NCBI RefSeq assembly: GCF_000155975.1
Contig: NZ_GG730299.1
Coordinates: forward strand, 2,458,204-2,522,203
From: Citrobacter youngae ATCC 29220
Lineage (GTDB): Bacteria; Pseudomonadota; Gammaproteobacteria; Enterobacterales; Enterobacteriaceae
DNA: 64,000 nucleotides
Direction: 5' to 3'
Position numbers and translations under genes: made by a program. Below the pieces are notes generated by a model. That model had not been told where the DNA came from. It ran no database searches and saw nothing but the letters and a program-made list of their open reading frames with translations. Shown here piece by piece: positions 34,941 through 44,106 of this stretch. The first letter of the stretch is position 1. The number at the start of each line of letters is the position of its first letter.

Positions 34941-35903
34941 TTATTGCACGAAGCGATCGGTCACGTACTGGCTGTAATCCGTCGCTACGGCAGGTACTTT
35001 GCCCTGCTCTTTAAGAAACTGCGCAGTGTCGATAATCGCTTTGTTTACCGGTCCGGTAAGCTCGGCGGTTTGCTGCTGCGGAGTCAGATAGGTGTTACCT
35101 TTCACCAGCCCCGGCACATCCGCTTCCGGCACACCGCTTAAGCGCGCCAGCTTGCTGATATTCTCCGGTTGTTTCAGCCATTCATCCGGGTTAGCGATAT
35201 AGGGCTGCTGCGCATCGATGGCGCTTTTAGCAAACGCTTTCACTACCTCAGGATGCTTTTCGGCAAAATCTTTACGCACCACCCACACGTCCAGCGTCGG
35301 CGCGCCCCACTCGCCCACCTGCGAGGAGTCGGTTAACACCTTACCGTCTTTTTCCAGCGCGTTGACCGCAGGCGCCCAGACGTACGCGCCGTCAATGTCT
35401 CCGCGCTGCCAGGCGGCAATAATCGCCGGCGGCTGTAGGTTCACAATCTCCACCTGGCCGGGTTTGATCCCCCAGTGTTTCAGCGCAGCCAGCAGGCTGT
35501 AATGGGTAGTGGAAATAAACGGCACGGCAATGCGTTTGCCGATCAGGTCCTCCGGCTTGCTGATATTTTTCTTCACCACCAGCGCTTCAGAATTGCCGAG
35601 CTTTGACGCCAGCAGGAAAACCTCAATCGGCACCTGCTGACTGGCCGCTACCGCCAGCGGGCTGGAGCCGAGGTTACCGATCTGTACGTCGCCGGAAGCC
35701 AGCGCCCGCACGATGCTCGCGCCGCTGTCAAACTTGCGCCAGTCAACGGTGGCTCCGCTTTCTTTAGCAAAGGTGTTATCCGCCTGCGCCACTTTGGCGG
35801 GTTCGGCGGAAGTTTGATACGCGACGGTGACGTTCACCGCCTGCGCCTGAAATGCGATGAATGCCAGTGCGGCAAGAAGTGCGTTACGCGATGAATTAGC
35901 CAT
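34941..35903 (-). CDS. tauA: TauA, periplasmic taurine-binding protein
   Basis: TauA captures taurine and other alkanesulfonates in the periplasm and delivers them to TauBC. It has 320 residues, as in E. coli. The signal peptide is MANSSRNALLAALAFIAFQ with the cleavage site AQA-V. The mature protein is a SsuA/THI5-like binding domain with the conserved stretch IRALASGDVQ-like RALASGDVQIGNLGSSPLA. It is the first gene of the tau operon; GGGAGCAGG precedes the ATG. Confidence 0.97.
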   Translation of the reverse strand: MANSSRNALLAALAFIAFQAQAVNVTVAYQTSAEPAKVAQADNTFAKESGATVDWRKFDSGASIVRALASGDVQIGNLGSSPLAVAASQQVPIEVFLLASKLGNSEALVVKKNISKPEDLIGKRIAVPFISTTHYSLLAALKHWGIKPGQVEIVNLQPPAIIAAWQRGDIDGAYVWAPAVNALEKDGKVLTDSSQVGEWGAPTLDVWVVRKDFAEKHPEVVKAFAKSAIDAQQPYIANPDEWLKQPENISKLARLSGVPEADVPGLVKGNTYLTPQQQTAELTGPVNKAIIDTAQFLKEQGKVPAVATDYSQYVTDRFVQ

Positions 35904-36231
35904 GATTGCCTGCTCCCCTGTCTTGTTATAGGAGGCAGTATTTCGTTGTGGCCCACTTTGATAAAGGAATTAAAAATTCTGGCTAAGAACAAAGCGTTTT
36001 TAGAAAAAAAGCGGCAATGCTTATACACAAAATCATTCAAGATCGTAGGCCGGATAAGGCGTTTGCGCCGCCATCCGGCAATCAATGCCTGATGCGCTGC
36101 GCTTATCAGGCCTACATTCGCTGTAAATCATTGCGATTTTGTTACATTCATTGCATAACTGTGCCTGATTGATTGCCAGCGCAGCGGCAGCAGGCATCAT
36201 AGACGCTATTGTCAGGCAAGAGAGCAATATC
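35904..36231. other. 328-base gap between tauA and the UhpA-like gene
   Basis: This contains the divergent tau promoter, an ERIC-end-like fragment at 36022-36043 and a REP cluster at 36045-36118. The last 60 bases should carry the promoter of the UhpA-like gene. Confidence 0.5.
36022..36118. repeat. ERIC-end fragment followed by a REP pair (BIME)
   Basis: Bases 36022-36043 repeat the sequence at 19857 with one difference. They run straight into GTAGGCCGGATAAGGCG and GCCGCCATCCGGCAAT, then GCGCTTATCAGGCCTAC, which are two inverted REP units. Confidence 0.65.
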
Positions 36232-36861
36232 ATGATTCATGTTGTGCTGGTGGATGACCATGTGGTGGTGCGTTCCGGCTTTGCGCAATTACTCAGTCTC
36301 GAAGACGATCTCAACGTCACCGGTCAGTTCAGTAGCGCGGCGGAGGCCTGGCCTGCATTACTGCATGATGACGTCAACGTCGCGGTGATGGATATCGCCA
36401 TGCCGGATGAAAATGGTCTGAGCCTGTTAAAGCGACTGCGGGCGCAGAAGCCCGGTTTTCGCGCCATTATTCTCAGCATTTATGACTCGCCGACGTTTGT
36501 ACAAAGTGCATTGGACGCTGGCGCCAGCGGCTATCTGACCAAACGCTGCGGACCCGAGGAGCTGGTGCAGGCGGTACGTTCAGTGGGTATGGGCGGGCAT
36601 TATCTGTGCGCCGATGCGCTGCGGGCGTTACGCGGCGGCGAGCAGCCCGCGCAGGTGCTGGAAGTGCTGACCCCGCGCGAGCGCGAGGTATTTGATCTGC
36701 TGGTCAAAGGCGACAGCGTGAAAGAAATTGCCTTTAAGCTCGATCTCAGCCACAAAACGGTTCACGTCCACCGCGCGAACGTGCTGGGCAAACTGCAATG
36801 CCACAGCACTATCGATCTGGTGCATTTTGCCCTCGACCACCAGCTGCTGACGGGGCATTAA
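36232..36861 (+). CDS. UhpA-like response regulator
   Basis: This is a NarL/FixJ-type transcription regulator of 209 residues from ATG 36232. The receiver has the acidic pair in LVDDH, the phosphorylated Asp54 in VMDIAMPDENG and the lysine in LTKRCGPEEL. The C-terminal LuxR-type helix-turn-helix has LTPREREV and DLSHKTVHVHRANVLGKL. It resembles UhpA, the activator of hexose-phosphate uptake, along its whole length, including SGFAQLL and KTVHVHRAN. True uhpA lies elsewhere in these genomes, next to uhpT. Its stop overlaps the next gene's start by one base (TAATG). It probably activates the downstream transporter genes. Confidence 0.88.
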   Translation: MIHVVLVDDHVVVRSGFAQLLSLEDDLNVTGQFSSAAEAWPALLHDDVNVAVMDIAMPDENGLSLLKRLRAQKPGFRAIILSIYDSPTFVQSALDAGASGYLTKRCGPEELVQAVRSVGMGGHYLCADALRALRGGEQPAQVLEVLTPREREVFDLLVKGDSVKEIAFKLDLSHKTVHVHRANVLGKLQCHSTIDLVHFALDHQLLTGH

Positions 36862-38402
36862 TGTCGCGCAGCCTTCGTCATTGGGTAATCTCCCTGTTTA
36901 TCCTGCTGGCCTGGGGATCGGGCTGGCTGATGCTGTGGACGCTGGGGTTTTACCTGACCCACAACGGTCAGCAGTCGGCGCTATTCCTGCCGCACGGCGT
37001 CTATCTCGCGCTGTTGATTCTGCTTTCCCGCCGCTACTGGCCCGCGCTGGTGCTACCGCCCGTGCTGATGTTGTTCTGGCTGCACAGCGAGCAATTATTG
37101 AATGGCTACACCCTTCTGGCGGCGCCGTTTATTAGCCTGATTCCGGCGAGTATCGGTCAGTCATACTGGCACCGCTTCCCTCTCTACTGGCAGCGCCTGA
37201 CGCTGTTGCTGACCGCCGTCACCGTCACGTCATTGCTTAATACCGCCCTGCTGTCCCCTTTTATCGAAAGCCCGGCAACGTTAATTGGTCTGGCGTCGTT
37301 TACCGGCGGCGTGCTGCTGACGCCGTTTGTCTACCTGTTGTATGAATTTCTGCGCCAGCAGCACCGCTATCATTTGCTCGGGCTGGATACCACCAATCCT
37401 CCGCTGCGCGCTTCGCTTATCATCTGGTGCAGCCTGTTTTTTATTATTGGCATTGGCACGCAGATGGTGCTGTCGCCGGACATCGAACGCCTGCTGCTGA
37501 TCGTGGTGTTTTTACCGAACGTGGTGATGGCGTGGAAATTTGGCTGGCAGGGCGGCGTGTTGTCCGGGTTGCTCGGCAGTATGATGATCACCATCGCCCG
37601 GCAAATCGGCGTCGGATTCAGTAATCTGCTTGAACTGGAGATTTTCCTCGCCACCCAGGCGCTGCTGGGCATAGGGCTGGGAATAGCCATCAGCCGCCAG
37701 CAGCATCTGGCGCAAAACCTGCACCATTATCGCCAGCGTCTGGAAGCCGAACTGACGGCGCGCCGCGCGCTGACCGAACAGCTGATCCGTACCGAAGAAA
37801 ATACGCGCAAAAATCTGGCGCGGGAGCTGCACGACGAAATAGGCCAGAACATCACTGCCATCCAGATCCAGTCACAGCTGGTCATACGCGCGCCGGGTCG
37901 CGAGCAAACGCTTGAGGCGGCGAATCAGATCAACGATCTGGCCCGGCGCATTCACCACTCTACCCGCCAGCTTCTGCGCCAGCTGCGCCCGCCCGCGCTC
38001 GATGAACTGTCTTTTAAAGATGCGCTACATCATCTGGTGAATGAATTTGCTTTTGCTGAACGGGGTATTTGCTGCCGCTTTGATTATCAGCTAGAAAATA
38101 CGCCGGAAAATGAAACGGTGCGCTTCACGCTGTACCGTCTGCTGCAGGAACTGCTCAATAACGTCTGTAAGCATGCCGACGCCAGCGAAGTATCGATTAC
38201 GCTACGCCAGCGGGAACAGCGACTGTCTCTGGAAGTCGATGACAACGGCGTGGGTATCCTCCCGGATAAAATCCCCGGTTTCGGTATCCATGGGATGCGT
38301 GAACGGGTAAGCGCCCTCGGCGGCGAACTCACGCTCGAATCGAACAACGGCACGCGGGTAATTGTTAACCTGCCCACAAATTTGCAACAAACCAGCCGCT
38401 AA
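36861..38402 (+). CDS. UhpB-like MASE1 sensor histidine kinase
   Basis: This is a membrane histidine kinase of 513 residues starting MSRSLRHWVISLFILLAWGS. An N-terminal MASE1-type domain with about eight helices (residues 8-280) is followed by a linker. The HisKA_3 domain has the phosphorylated His324 in ARELHDEIGQNI, and the ATPase domain has ELLNNVCKHA, DNGVGI and GFGIHGMRERV. The layout equals UhpB, which needs the membrane partner UhpC to sense external glucose 6-phosphate. It forms a two-gene unit with the UhpA-like regulator. The ligand is inferred from the neighbours and not shown by sequence. Confidence 0.88.
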   Translation: MSRSLRHWVISLFILLAWGSGWLMLWTLGFYLTHNGQQSALFLPHGVYLALLILLSRRYWPALVLPPVLMLFWLHSEQLLNGYTLLAAPFISLIPASIGQSYWHRFPLYWQRLTLLLTAVTVTSLLNTALLSPFIESPATLIGLASFTGGVLLTPFVYLLYEFLRQQHRYHLLGLDTTNPPLRASLIIWCSLFFIIGIGTQMVLSPDIERLLLIVVFLPNVVMAWKFGWQGGVLSGLLGSMMITIARQIGVGFSNLLELEIFLATQALLGIGLGIAISRQQHLAQNLHHYRQRLEAELTARRALTEQLIRTEENTRKNLARELHDEIGQNITAIQIQSQLVIRAPGREQTLEAANQINDLARRIHHSTRQLLRQLRPPALDELSFKDALHHLVNEFAFAERGICCRFDYQLENTPENETVRFTLYRLLQELLNNVCKHADASEVSITLRQREQRLSLEVDDNGVGILPDKIPGFGIHGMRERVSALGGELTLESNNGTRVIVNLPTNLQQTSR

Positions 38403-38487
38403 CCAGGAAAAAGTCTTAGTCACTGCGGACTTTCTCTCATCCCCTTTTGCTTTCACTTTCCTATAGTCAGCACAAACGGAGATCGCC

Positions 38488-39783
38488 ATGCACGCACGCG
38501 AAACAGACCAACAATACCGGACGCTACGTCCCCGCCTGCTGATGTGTATGGTGATTGGCTACGCCGCGTTTTATCTGACGCGCAAAAGCGTCAACTACGT
38601 CCTCCCGGCGCTGCAAACGGATCTGGGGCTGGATAAAGGCGATATTGGCCTGCTCGGGTCACTGTTTTACCTGACCTACGGTCTGTCGAAATTCACCGCC
38701 GGACTGTGGCACGACAGCCACGGACAGCGTGCGTTTATGGGCATCGGCCTGTTCGCGACCGGCGTTTTAAACGTGGTGTTCGCCTTTGGCTAGTCGCTGA
38801 CGCTGCTGCTGGCGGTCTGGACGCTGAACGGTTTTTTTCAGGGCTGGGGCTGGCCGCCCTGCGCCCGCCTGCTGACCCACTGGTACTCGCGCAACGAGCG
38901 CGGCTTCTGGTGGGGCTGCTGGAATATGTCGATCAACATCGGCGGGGCCATCATCCCGCTGATTAGCGCCTTTGCCGCCCACTGGTGGGGCTGGCAGGCG
39001 GCGATGCTGGCACCGGGGATAATCAGCATGGCGTTAGGCATTTGGCTCACACTGCAACTGAAAGGCACGCCCCGGGAAGAGGGATTACCGACGGTTGGAG
39101 AATGGCGGCACGATCCGCTGGAGCTACGTCAGGAGCAGCAAAGCCCGCCGATGGGGCTGTGGCAAATGCTGCGCGCCACGATGCTGAAGAACCCGATGAT
39201 CTGGCTGCTTGGCGTGTCGTATGTGCTGGTCTATTTGATCCGCATCGCGCTCAACGACTGGGGCAACATCTGGCTGACGGAAAGCCACGGCGTCAATTTG
39301 CTCAGCGCCAATGCCACGGTGATGCTGTTTGAAGTCGGCGGCCTGCTCGGCGCGCTGTTTGCCGGATGGGGATCGGATCTGCTGTTCAGCGGTCAGCGCG
39401 CCCCGATGATTTTACTGTTCACGCTGGGGCTGATGGTCTCCGTCGCCGCCCTGTGGCTGGCCCCGGTGCACCATTACGCGCTGCTGGCGGTCTGTTTTTT
39501 TACCGTGGGCTTTTTCGTTTTTGGCCCGCAGATGTTGATTGGTCTGGCTGCTGTCGAATGCGGACACAAAGCGGCGGCAGGTTCAATCACCGGTTTTCTC
39601 GGGCTGTTCGCCTATCTGGGGGCCGCGCTGGCGGGTTGGCCGCTGTCGCTGGTCATAGAACGCTACGGCTGGTCGGGAATGTTCAGTTTGCTCTCGGTTG
39701 CCGCTGTTTTTATGGGTTTATTGCTGATGCCATTGCTCATTGCGGGCATTACCCCTTCTCTCAGTCAAAGGATAAAACAATGA
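38488..39783 (+). pseudogene. UhpC-like MFS sensor/transporter interrupted by an amber codon
   Basis: The frame from ATG 38488 (GGAG upstream) encodes an organophosphate:phosphate antiporter-type MFS protein similar to UhpC, with YLTRKSVNYVLPALQ and GLSKFTAGLWHDSHGQR near the N-terminus. Codon 102 (38791-38793) is TAG. Beyond it the same frame stays open without further damage to 39783. It continues with family sequence such as NGFFQGWGWPPCARLLTHWYS, for 431 codons in all, close to UhpC's length. No frameshift is needed, so a single base change explains the break. An ATG at 38926 could only restart a protein missing four or five helices. The last bases overlap the afuA start (ATGA). Confidence 0.88.
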
Positions 39784-40811
39784 AACTGACGCTTACCTCT
39801 ACCCTGATTGCCTCCGCTCTGGCGCTGGCAGCCTTCAGCAGTGCGGCACAAGCCCAGGGGCGTCTGGTGGTGTATTGCAGCGCCACCAACGAAATGTGCG
39901 AAACCGAAACCAAAGCCTTCGGCGACAAATATGATGTGAAAACCTCATTTATTCGCAACGGCTCCGGCAGCACGCTAGCGAAGGTCGATGCCGAGAAGAA
40001 AAACCCGCAGGCGGATGTGTGGTACGGCGGTACGCTGGATCCGCAGTCGCAGGCCGGAGAAATGGGGCTGCTGCAGCCGTATAAATCACCGAACCTCACA
40101 CAAATCATGGAGAAATTCCGCGATCCGGCAAAAGTAAAAGGCAACCTTTCCTCGGCGGTGTATGTCGGTATTCTGGGCTTTGGCGTCAATACCCAGCGTC
40201 TGAAAGAGAAAAACCTGCCGGTGCCGAAATGCTGGAAGGATCTGACTAAACCGGAATACAAAGGGGAAATCCAGATTGCCGACCCACAGAGTTCAGGCAC
40301 CGCCTACACCGCGCTGGCGACCTTTGCTCAACTGTGGGGTGAAGATCAGGCCTTTGATTACCTGAAACAGCTCAATGCCAACGTCTCTCAATACACCAAA
40401 TCCGGCATTGCCCCGGCGCGTAACGCCGCACGCGGTGAAACGGCCATTGGCATCGGCTTCCTGCACGACTACTCGCTGGAAAAAGAGCAGGGCGCGCAGC
40501 TGGAGCTAATCTCCCCGTGCGAAGGCACCGGCTATGAAATTGGCGGCGTCAGCATCCTGAAAGGCGCGCGCAACCTCGACAACGCCAAACTGTTCGTTGA
40601 CTGGGTGCTGTCGAAAGACGCGCAGGAACTGGCATGGAAGAAAGGCAAGTCGTATCAGATCCTGACCAATACCACCGCCGAAACCTCGCCGAACTCGCTG
40701 AAGCTCGACGACCTGAAGCTCATCAATTACGACATGGATAAATACGGCTCAACCGACGTGCGTAAAGCGCTGATCAATAAATGGGTTAGCGAAGTGAAGA
40801 TGGGTAAATAA
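39780..40811 (+). CDS. afuA: AfuA, periplasmic sugar-phosphate-binding protein
   Basis: AfuA is the binding protein of the AfuABC importer. It was long annotated as a ferric-iron system, but the characterised Actinobacillus and Citrobacter homologues bind hexose and heptose phosphates. From ATG 39780, preceded by AAAGGA, it has 343 residues. The signal peptide is MKLTLTSTLIASALALAAF followed by SSAAQA. The mature part is a class-II FbpA-like fold starting GRLVVYCSATNEMCETE. The tyrosine pair that holds iron in FbpA is not recognisable. It overlaps the UhpC-like gene by four bases, tying it to the sensor genes. Confidence 0.88.
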   Translation: MKLTLTSTLIASALALAAFSSAAQAQGRLVVYCSATNEMCETETKAFGDKYDVKTSFIRNGSGSTLAKVDAEKKNPQADVWYGGTLDPQSQAGEMGLLQPYKSPNLTQIMEKFRDPAKVKGNLSSAVYVGILGFGVNTQRLKEKNLPVPKCWKDLTKPEYKGEIQIADPQSSGTAYTALATFAQLWGEDQAFDYLKQLNANVSQYTKSGIAPARNAARGETAIGIGFLHDYSLEKEQGAQLELISPCEGTGYEIGGVSILKGARNLDNAKLFVDWVLSKDAQELAWKKGKSYQILTNTTAETSPNSLKLDDLKLINYDMDKYGSTDVRKALINKWVSEVKMGK

Positions 40812-40834
40812 GCCCACATTGCGTTCATTTGCCG

Positions 40835-40872
40835 GGTGGCGGCGTAAACACCTTACCCGGCCTACAATACCG
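40835..40872. repeat. REP palindrome between afuA and afuB
   Basis: TTGCCGGGTGGCGGCG and ACCTTACCCGGCCTACA form a palindromic unit inside the transporter operon. Such units often stabilise the upstream part of a transcript, which fits a need for excess binding protein. Confidence 0.65.
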
Positions 40873-40880
40873 GAACCGCT

Positions 40881-42959
40881 ATGTCACACACACTTGCACT
40901 CCATCCCGTGAAAAAACGGGATGCGATATTCCTTTGGGTTTTGCTCGGCTGGCTGGCGTTCGCCCTGCTGCCAAGCTGGAGTCTGGACTACGGTCTGCTG
41001 GAATCCACGCGCGAAGAAATACTCGCCGCCTACGGCTGGTCACAGTTCAATATCAGCTGGTTGTGGTATCTGCTGCCGAGCCTGCTGCTGGTGCGCCCGT
41101 TCCATGAAGCCAGGCGCGAACAACGCAGCCGCCATTATCTTGACGCAGGCTGGGCATTCTTCTGCATGGCCTTTATCGTCGCCAGCGCTACCCTTGAGGG
41201 GCGCGGTTTAGGCTATGCCACCATCGTACTGTTTGTGGCGCTGGGCGCGATCATGACCCTGGCGCTCACCCGCCTGGAATGGCTGGGCGGCGACCGTTTC
41301 GTCATCGGCTCGCTGACCGCGATTGTCGCGCTGATCGGTATTTTTATCGTCTGGCCGAGCATCGCCATTTTCATTCCGATGTTCACCAACGACGCCGGGG
41401 AATTTGCCCCGCTGGCGTTTATGAATGTGCTGTCGCAGGCGCATATCATTCAGGTGATCCTCAACTCAATTATGCTGTCGATTGCCGTCGGCGTCGGCTG
41501 TACCTTCTTTGGTATGGTACTGGCAATCTACACCACCCGTATCGCCAGACGGAGCGCCATCATCGGACGTATCTTCTCGATTCTGCCGATCGTCACCCCG
41601 CCGTTTGTCGTCGGCCTCGGCGTAACGCTGATGATGGGACGCTCCGGTTACATTACCGAATTTATGGTCGACTGGTTCGGCTTAACCAACACCAACTGGC
41701 TGTACGGTTTTACCGGCATCTGGCTGGCGCAGGTGCTGGCCTTTACGCCGATGGCGTTTATGATCCTCGACGGGGCGATTAAGACCATTCATCCGTCGCT
41801 GGAGGAGGCGTCATACACCCTGCGCGCCAGCCGCTGGCAGACCTTTAACGGCGTCTTCGTTCCGCTGCTGAAACCCGCGCTGGCGAACGCCTTTTTGATT
41901 GTGGTGGTACAGTCGCTGGCCGACTTCAGCAACCCGCTGGTACTCGGCGGCAACTTCGACGTGCTGGCGACGCAAATCTACTTCTACATCACCGGTTCTC
42001 AGCTCGATTATCAGGCCGCCAGCACGCTGGGCGCGTTCCTGCTGCTGTTCTCGCTGCTAGTGTTCTGCGTACAGTACATGTGGATCGGCAAGCGCTCTTA
42101 CGTCACCGTTTCCGGGAAATCCTACCGCGGCGACGTCCAGCCGCTGCCGGTGACCCTGGTGTGGAGCGTGATCGCCATTCTGGCGGTGTGGATTGCCTTT
42201 AACGCCCTGCTCTACGGCAGCATTTTCTACGGCAGCTTCACCGTTAACTGGGGCGTGGACTACACCCTGACGCTGGCGAACTTTACCAAGTTGTTCGGCC
42301 AAGGCATGAGCGACGGCGCATGGCCTTCACTGCTCGACACTCTGCTGTACGCCGGGATTGCCGCGCCGATCACCGCCATCTTCGGCCTGCTGATCGCGTG
42401 GGTAGTGGTGCGCCAGCAGTTTAAAGGTAAGAAGACCATCGAATTCACTACCATGCTGTGCTTCGCGGTGCCGGGCACCGTGGCGGGCGTTTCCTACATC
42501 CTAGCCTTTAACAGCGCCCCGGTGTACCTCACCGGCACGGCAGCAATTGTGATTATCTCAATGGTAATGCGTAACGTCCCGGTGGGTATCCGGGCAGGTA
42601 TCGCCGGTCTGGGACAGATCGACAAGTCGCTGGATGAAGCCTCGCTCAGCCTGCGCGCCGGTTCTCTGCGCACCATTACGCATATTCTGCTGCCGCTGCT
42701 GCGCCCGGCGATCCTCTCGGCGCTGATTTACAGCTTCGTGCGCGCCATTACCACCGTCAGCGCCATTGTGTTCCTCGTGACGCCGGATACCCGCGTGGCA
42801 ACGGCCTACATCCTCAACCGCGTGGAAGACGGCGAATACGGCGTGGCGATCGCCTACGGTTCAATTCTGATCGTGGTGATGCTGGCGATTATTTTCATCT
42901 TTGACTGGCTGATCGGTGAATCACGCACCTCCCGTTCAAAAGCCAAAAACCAGGCGTAA
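40881..42959 (+). CDS. afuB: AfuB, fused ABC permease
   Basis: This is the inner-membrane channel of AfuABC, 692 residues. Two permease units are fused, as in FbpB-type proteins. Each unit has about six helices and ends with the ATPase-docking EAA loop: [19 protein letters not shown] in the first half and [19 protein letters not shown] in the second. An extra N-terminal part of about 150 residues contains four more helices. The ATG follows a REP unit by nine bases; the ribosome site GGAACC is modest. The stop codon is next to the afuC gene. Confidence 0.88.
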   Translation: MSHTLALHPVKKRDAIFLWVLLGWLAFALLPSWSLDYGLLESTREEILAAYGWSQFNISWLWYLLPSLLLVRPFHEARREQRSRHYLDAGWAFFCMAFIVASATLEGRGLGYATIVLFVALGAIMTLALTRLEWLGGDRFVIGSLTAIVALIGIFIVWPSIAIFIPMFTNDAGEFAPLAFMNVLSQAHIIQVILNSIMLSIAVGVGCTFFGMVLAIYTTRIARRSAIIGRIFSILPIVTPPFVVGLGVTLMMGRSGYITEFMVDWFGLTNTNWLYGFTGIWLAQVLAFTPMAFMILDGAIKTIHPSLEEASYTLRASRWQTFNGVFVPLLKPALANAFLIVVVQSLADFSNPLVLGGNFDVLATQIYFYITGSQLDYQAASTLGAFLLLFSLLVFCVQYMWIGKRSYVTVSGKSYRGDVQPLPVTLVWSVIAILAVWIAFNALLYGSIFYGSFTVNWGVDYTLTLANFTKLFGQGMSDGAWPSLLDTLLYAGIAAPITAIFGLLIAWVVVRQQFKGKKTIEFTTMLCFAVPGTVAGVSYILAFNSAPVYLTGTAAIVIISMVMRNVPVGIRAGIAGLGQIDKSLDEASLSLRAGSLRTITHILLPLLRPAILSALIYSFVRAITTVSAIVFLVTPDTRVATAYILNRVEDGEYGVAIAYGSILIVVMLAIIFIFDWLIGESRTSRSKAKNQA

Positions 42960-42970
42960 TGGAGCGCACT

Positions 42971-44017
42971 ATGAGTCAGAAAAATTTTGTTGAGCTGCGC
43001 AACGTCACCAAGCGATTCGGCAGCAACACGGTTATCGACAATATCAATCTCACCATCCCGCAGGGGCAAATGGTGACCCTGCTCGGCCCTTCCGGCTGCG
43101 GCAAAACCACCATATTGCGCCTGGTGGCCGGGCTGGAAAAACCGAGCGAAGGACAGATTTTCATCGATGGCGAAGACGTCACCCATCGCTCTATTCAGCA
43201 GCGCGATATCTGCATGGTGTTTCAGTCTTACGCCCTGTTCCCACATATGTCGCTGGGGGAGAACGTCGGCTACGGTCTGAAGATGCTCGGCGTGTCGCGC
43301 AGCGAAGTGAAGACGCGGGTAAAAGAAGCGCTGGCGATGGTGGATCTGGCAGGATTCGAAGACCGCTATGTCGATCAGATCTCCGGCGGTCAGCAGCAGC
43401 GCGTGGCGCTGGCGCGCGCGCTGATCCTCAAGCCGAAGGTGCTGCTGTTTGATGAGCCGTTGAGTAACCTCGACGCTAACCTCAGGCGCAGCATGCGCGA
43501 CAAGATCCGCGAGCTGCAAAAGCAGTTTGATATCACCTCGCTGTACGTGACCCACGATCAGAGCGAAGCCTTTGCGGTGTCCGATACCGTGCTGGTGATG
43601 AACAAGGGGCATATCATGCAGATCGGCTCGCCGCAGGATCTTTACCGTCAGCCCGCCTCGCGCTTTATGGCGAGCTTTATGGGCGACGCTAACCTGTTCC
43701 CGGCCGCCTTCAGCGAGGATTTTGTCGATATTTATGGCTATCGGCTGCCAAAACCGCTGCATTTCGCCGTCCAGGGCGAAGGCACCGTCGGCGTGCGCCC
43801 GGAAGCGATCACGCTCAGCGATCGCGGCGAGGAGAGCCAGCGCTGCGCGATCCGCCACGTCGCCTATATGGGGCCACAGTATGAGGTGACGGTGGAGTGG
43901 CACGGGCAGGAGATTTTATTGCAGGTCAACGCCACCCGCCTGCAGCCGGACGTCGGCGAGCAGTATTACCTCGAAATCCACCCGTACGGCATGTTTGTAT
44001 TAGCAGACACAGTGTGA
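42971..44017 (+). CDS. afuC: AfuC, ABC transporter ATPase
   Basis: AfuC powers the AfuAB importer. I start at ATG 42971, because GGAG lies eight bases upstream and the E. coli protein also begins [19 protein letters not shown]; an ATG at 42959 adds four residues. It has 348 residues. Walker A is GPSGCGKTT, the signature is [15 protein letters not shown], Walker B is [12 protein letters not shown] and the switch is [12 protein letters not shown]-terminal OB/TOBE-type extension (residues 240-348) follows. E. coli K-12 keeps a nearly identical afuC beside mmuM as part of prophage CP4-6, the same adjacency as here. Confidence 0.92.
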   Translation: MSQKNFVELRNVTKRFGSNTVIDNINLTIPQGQMVTLLGPSGCGKTTILRLVAGLEKPSEGQIFIDGEDVTHRSIQQRDICMVFQSYALFPHMSLGENVGYGLKMLGVSRSEVKTRVKEALAMVDLAGFEDRYVDQISGGQQQRVALARALILKPKVLLFDEPLSNLDANLRRSMRDKIRELQKQFDITSLYVTHDQSEAFAVSDTVLVMNKGHIMQIGSPQDLYRQPASRFMASFMGDANLFPAAFSEDFVDIYGYRLPKPLHFAVQGEGTVGVRPEAITLSDRGEESQRCAIRHVAYMGPQYEVTVEWHGQEILLQVNATRLQPDVGEQYYLEIHPYGMFVLADTV

Positions 44018-44018
44018 T

Positions 44019-44103
44019 TGATGCCGGGCGGCGCTTACGCTTACCCGGCCTACGGTGTGTGCAATTTGTAGGCCGGGTAAGGCGGAGCCGCCACCCGGCA
44101 TTG
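44019..44103. repeat. REP pair (BIME) between afuC and mmuM
   Basis: Two inverted units are present: ATGCCGGGCGGCGC with TTACCCGGCCTAC, then GTAGGCCGGGTAAGGCGG with CGCCACCCGGCAT. They lie between the convergent ends of afuC and mmuM. Confidence 0.8.
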
Positions 44104-44106
44104 TTC

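Noticed and set aside
38926-39783. Separate functional MFS gene starting at ATG 38926
   Set aside because: It would lack the first four or five helices and has no clear ribosome site; the frame is continuous with the upstream part apart from one TAG.
42854-43903. 349-codon open frame on the minus strand
   Set aside because: It is antisense to afuC, whose ABC motifs are unmistakable.
39780-44017. Iron(III) ABC importer
   Set aside because: This is the old automatic label for Afu proteins. The iron-binding tyrosine pair is not evident in AfuA, and the neighbours are hexose-phosphate sensor genes, so sugar-phosphate uptake fits better.
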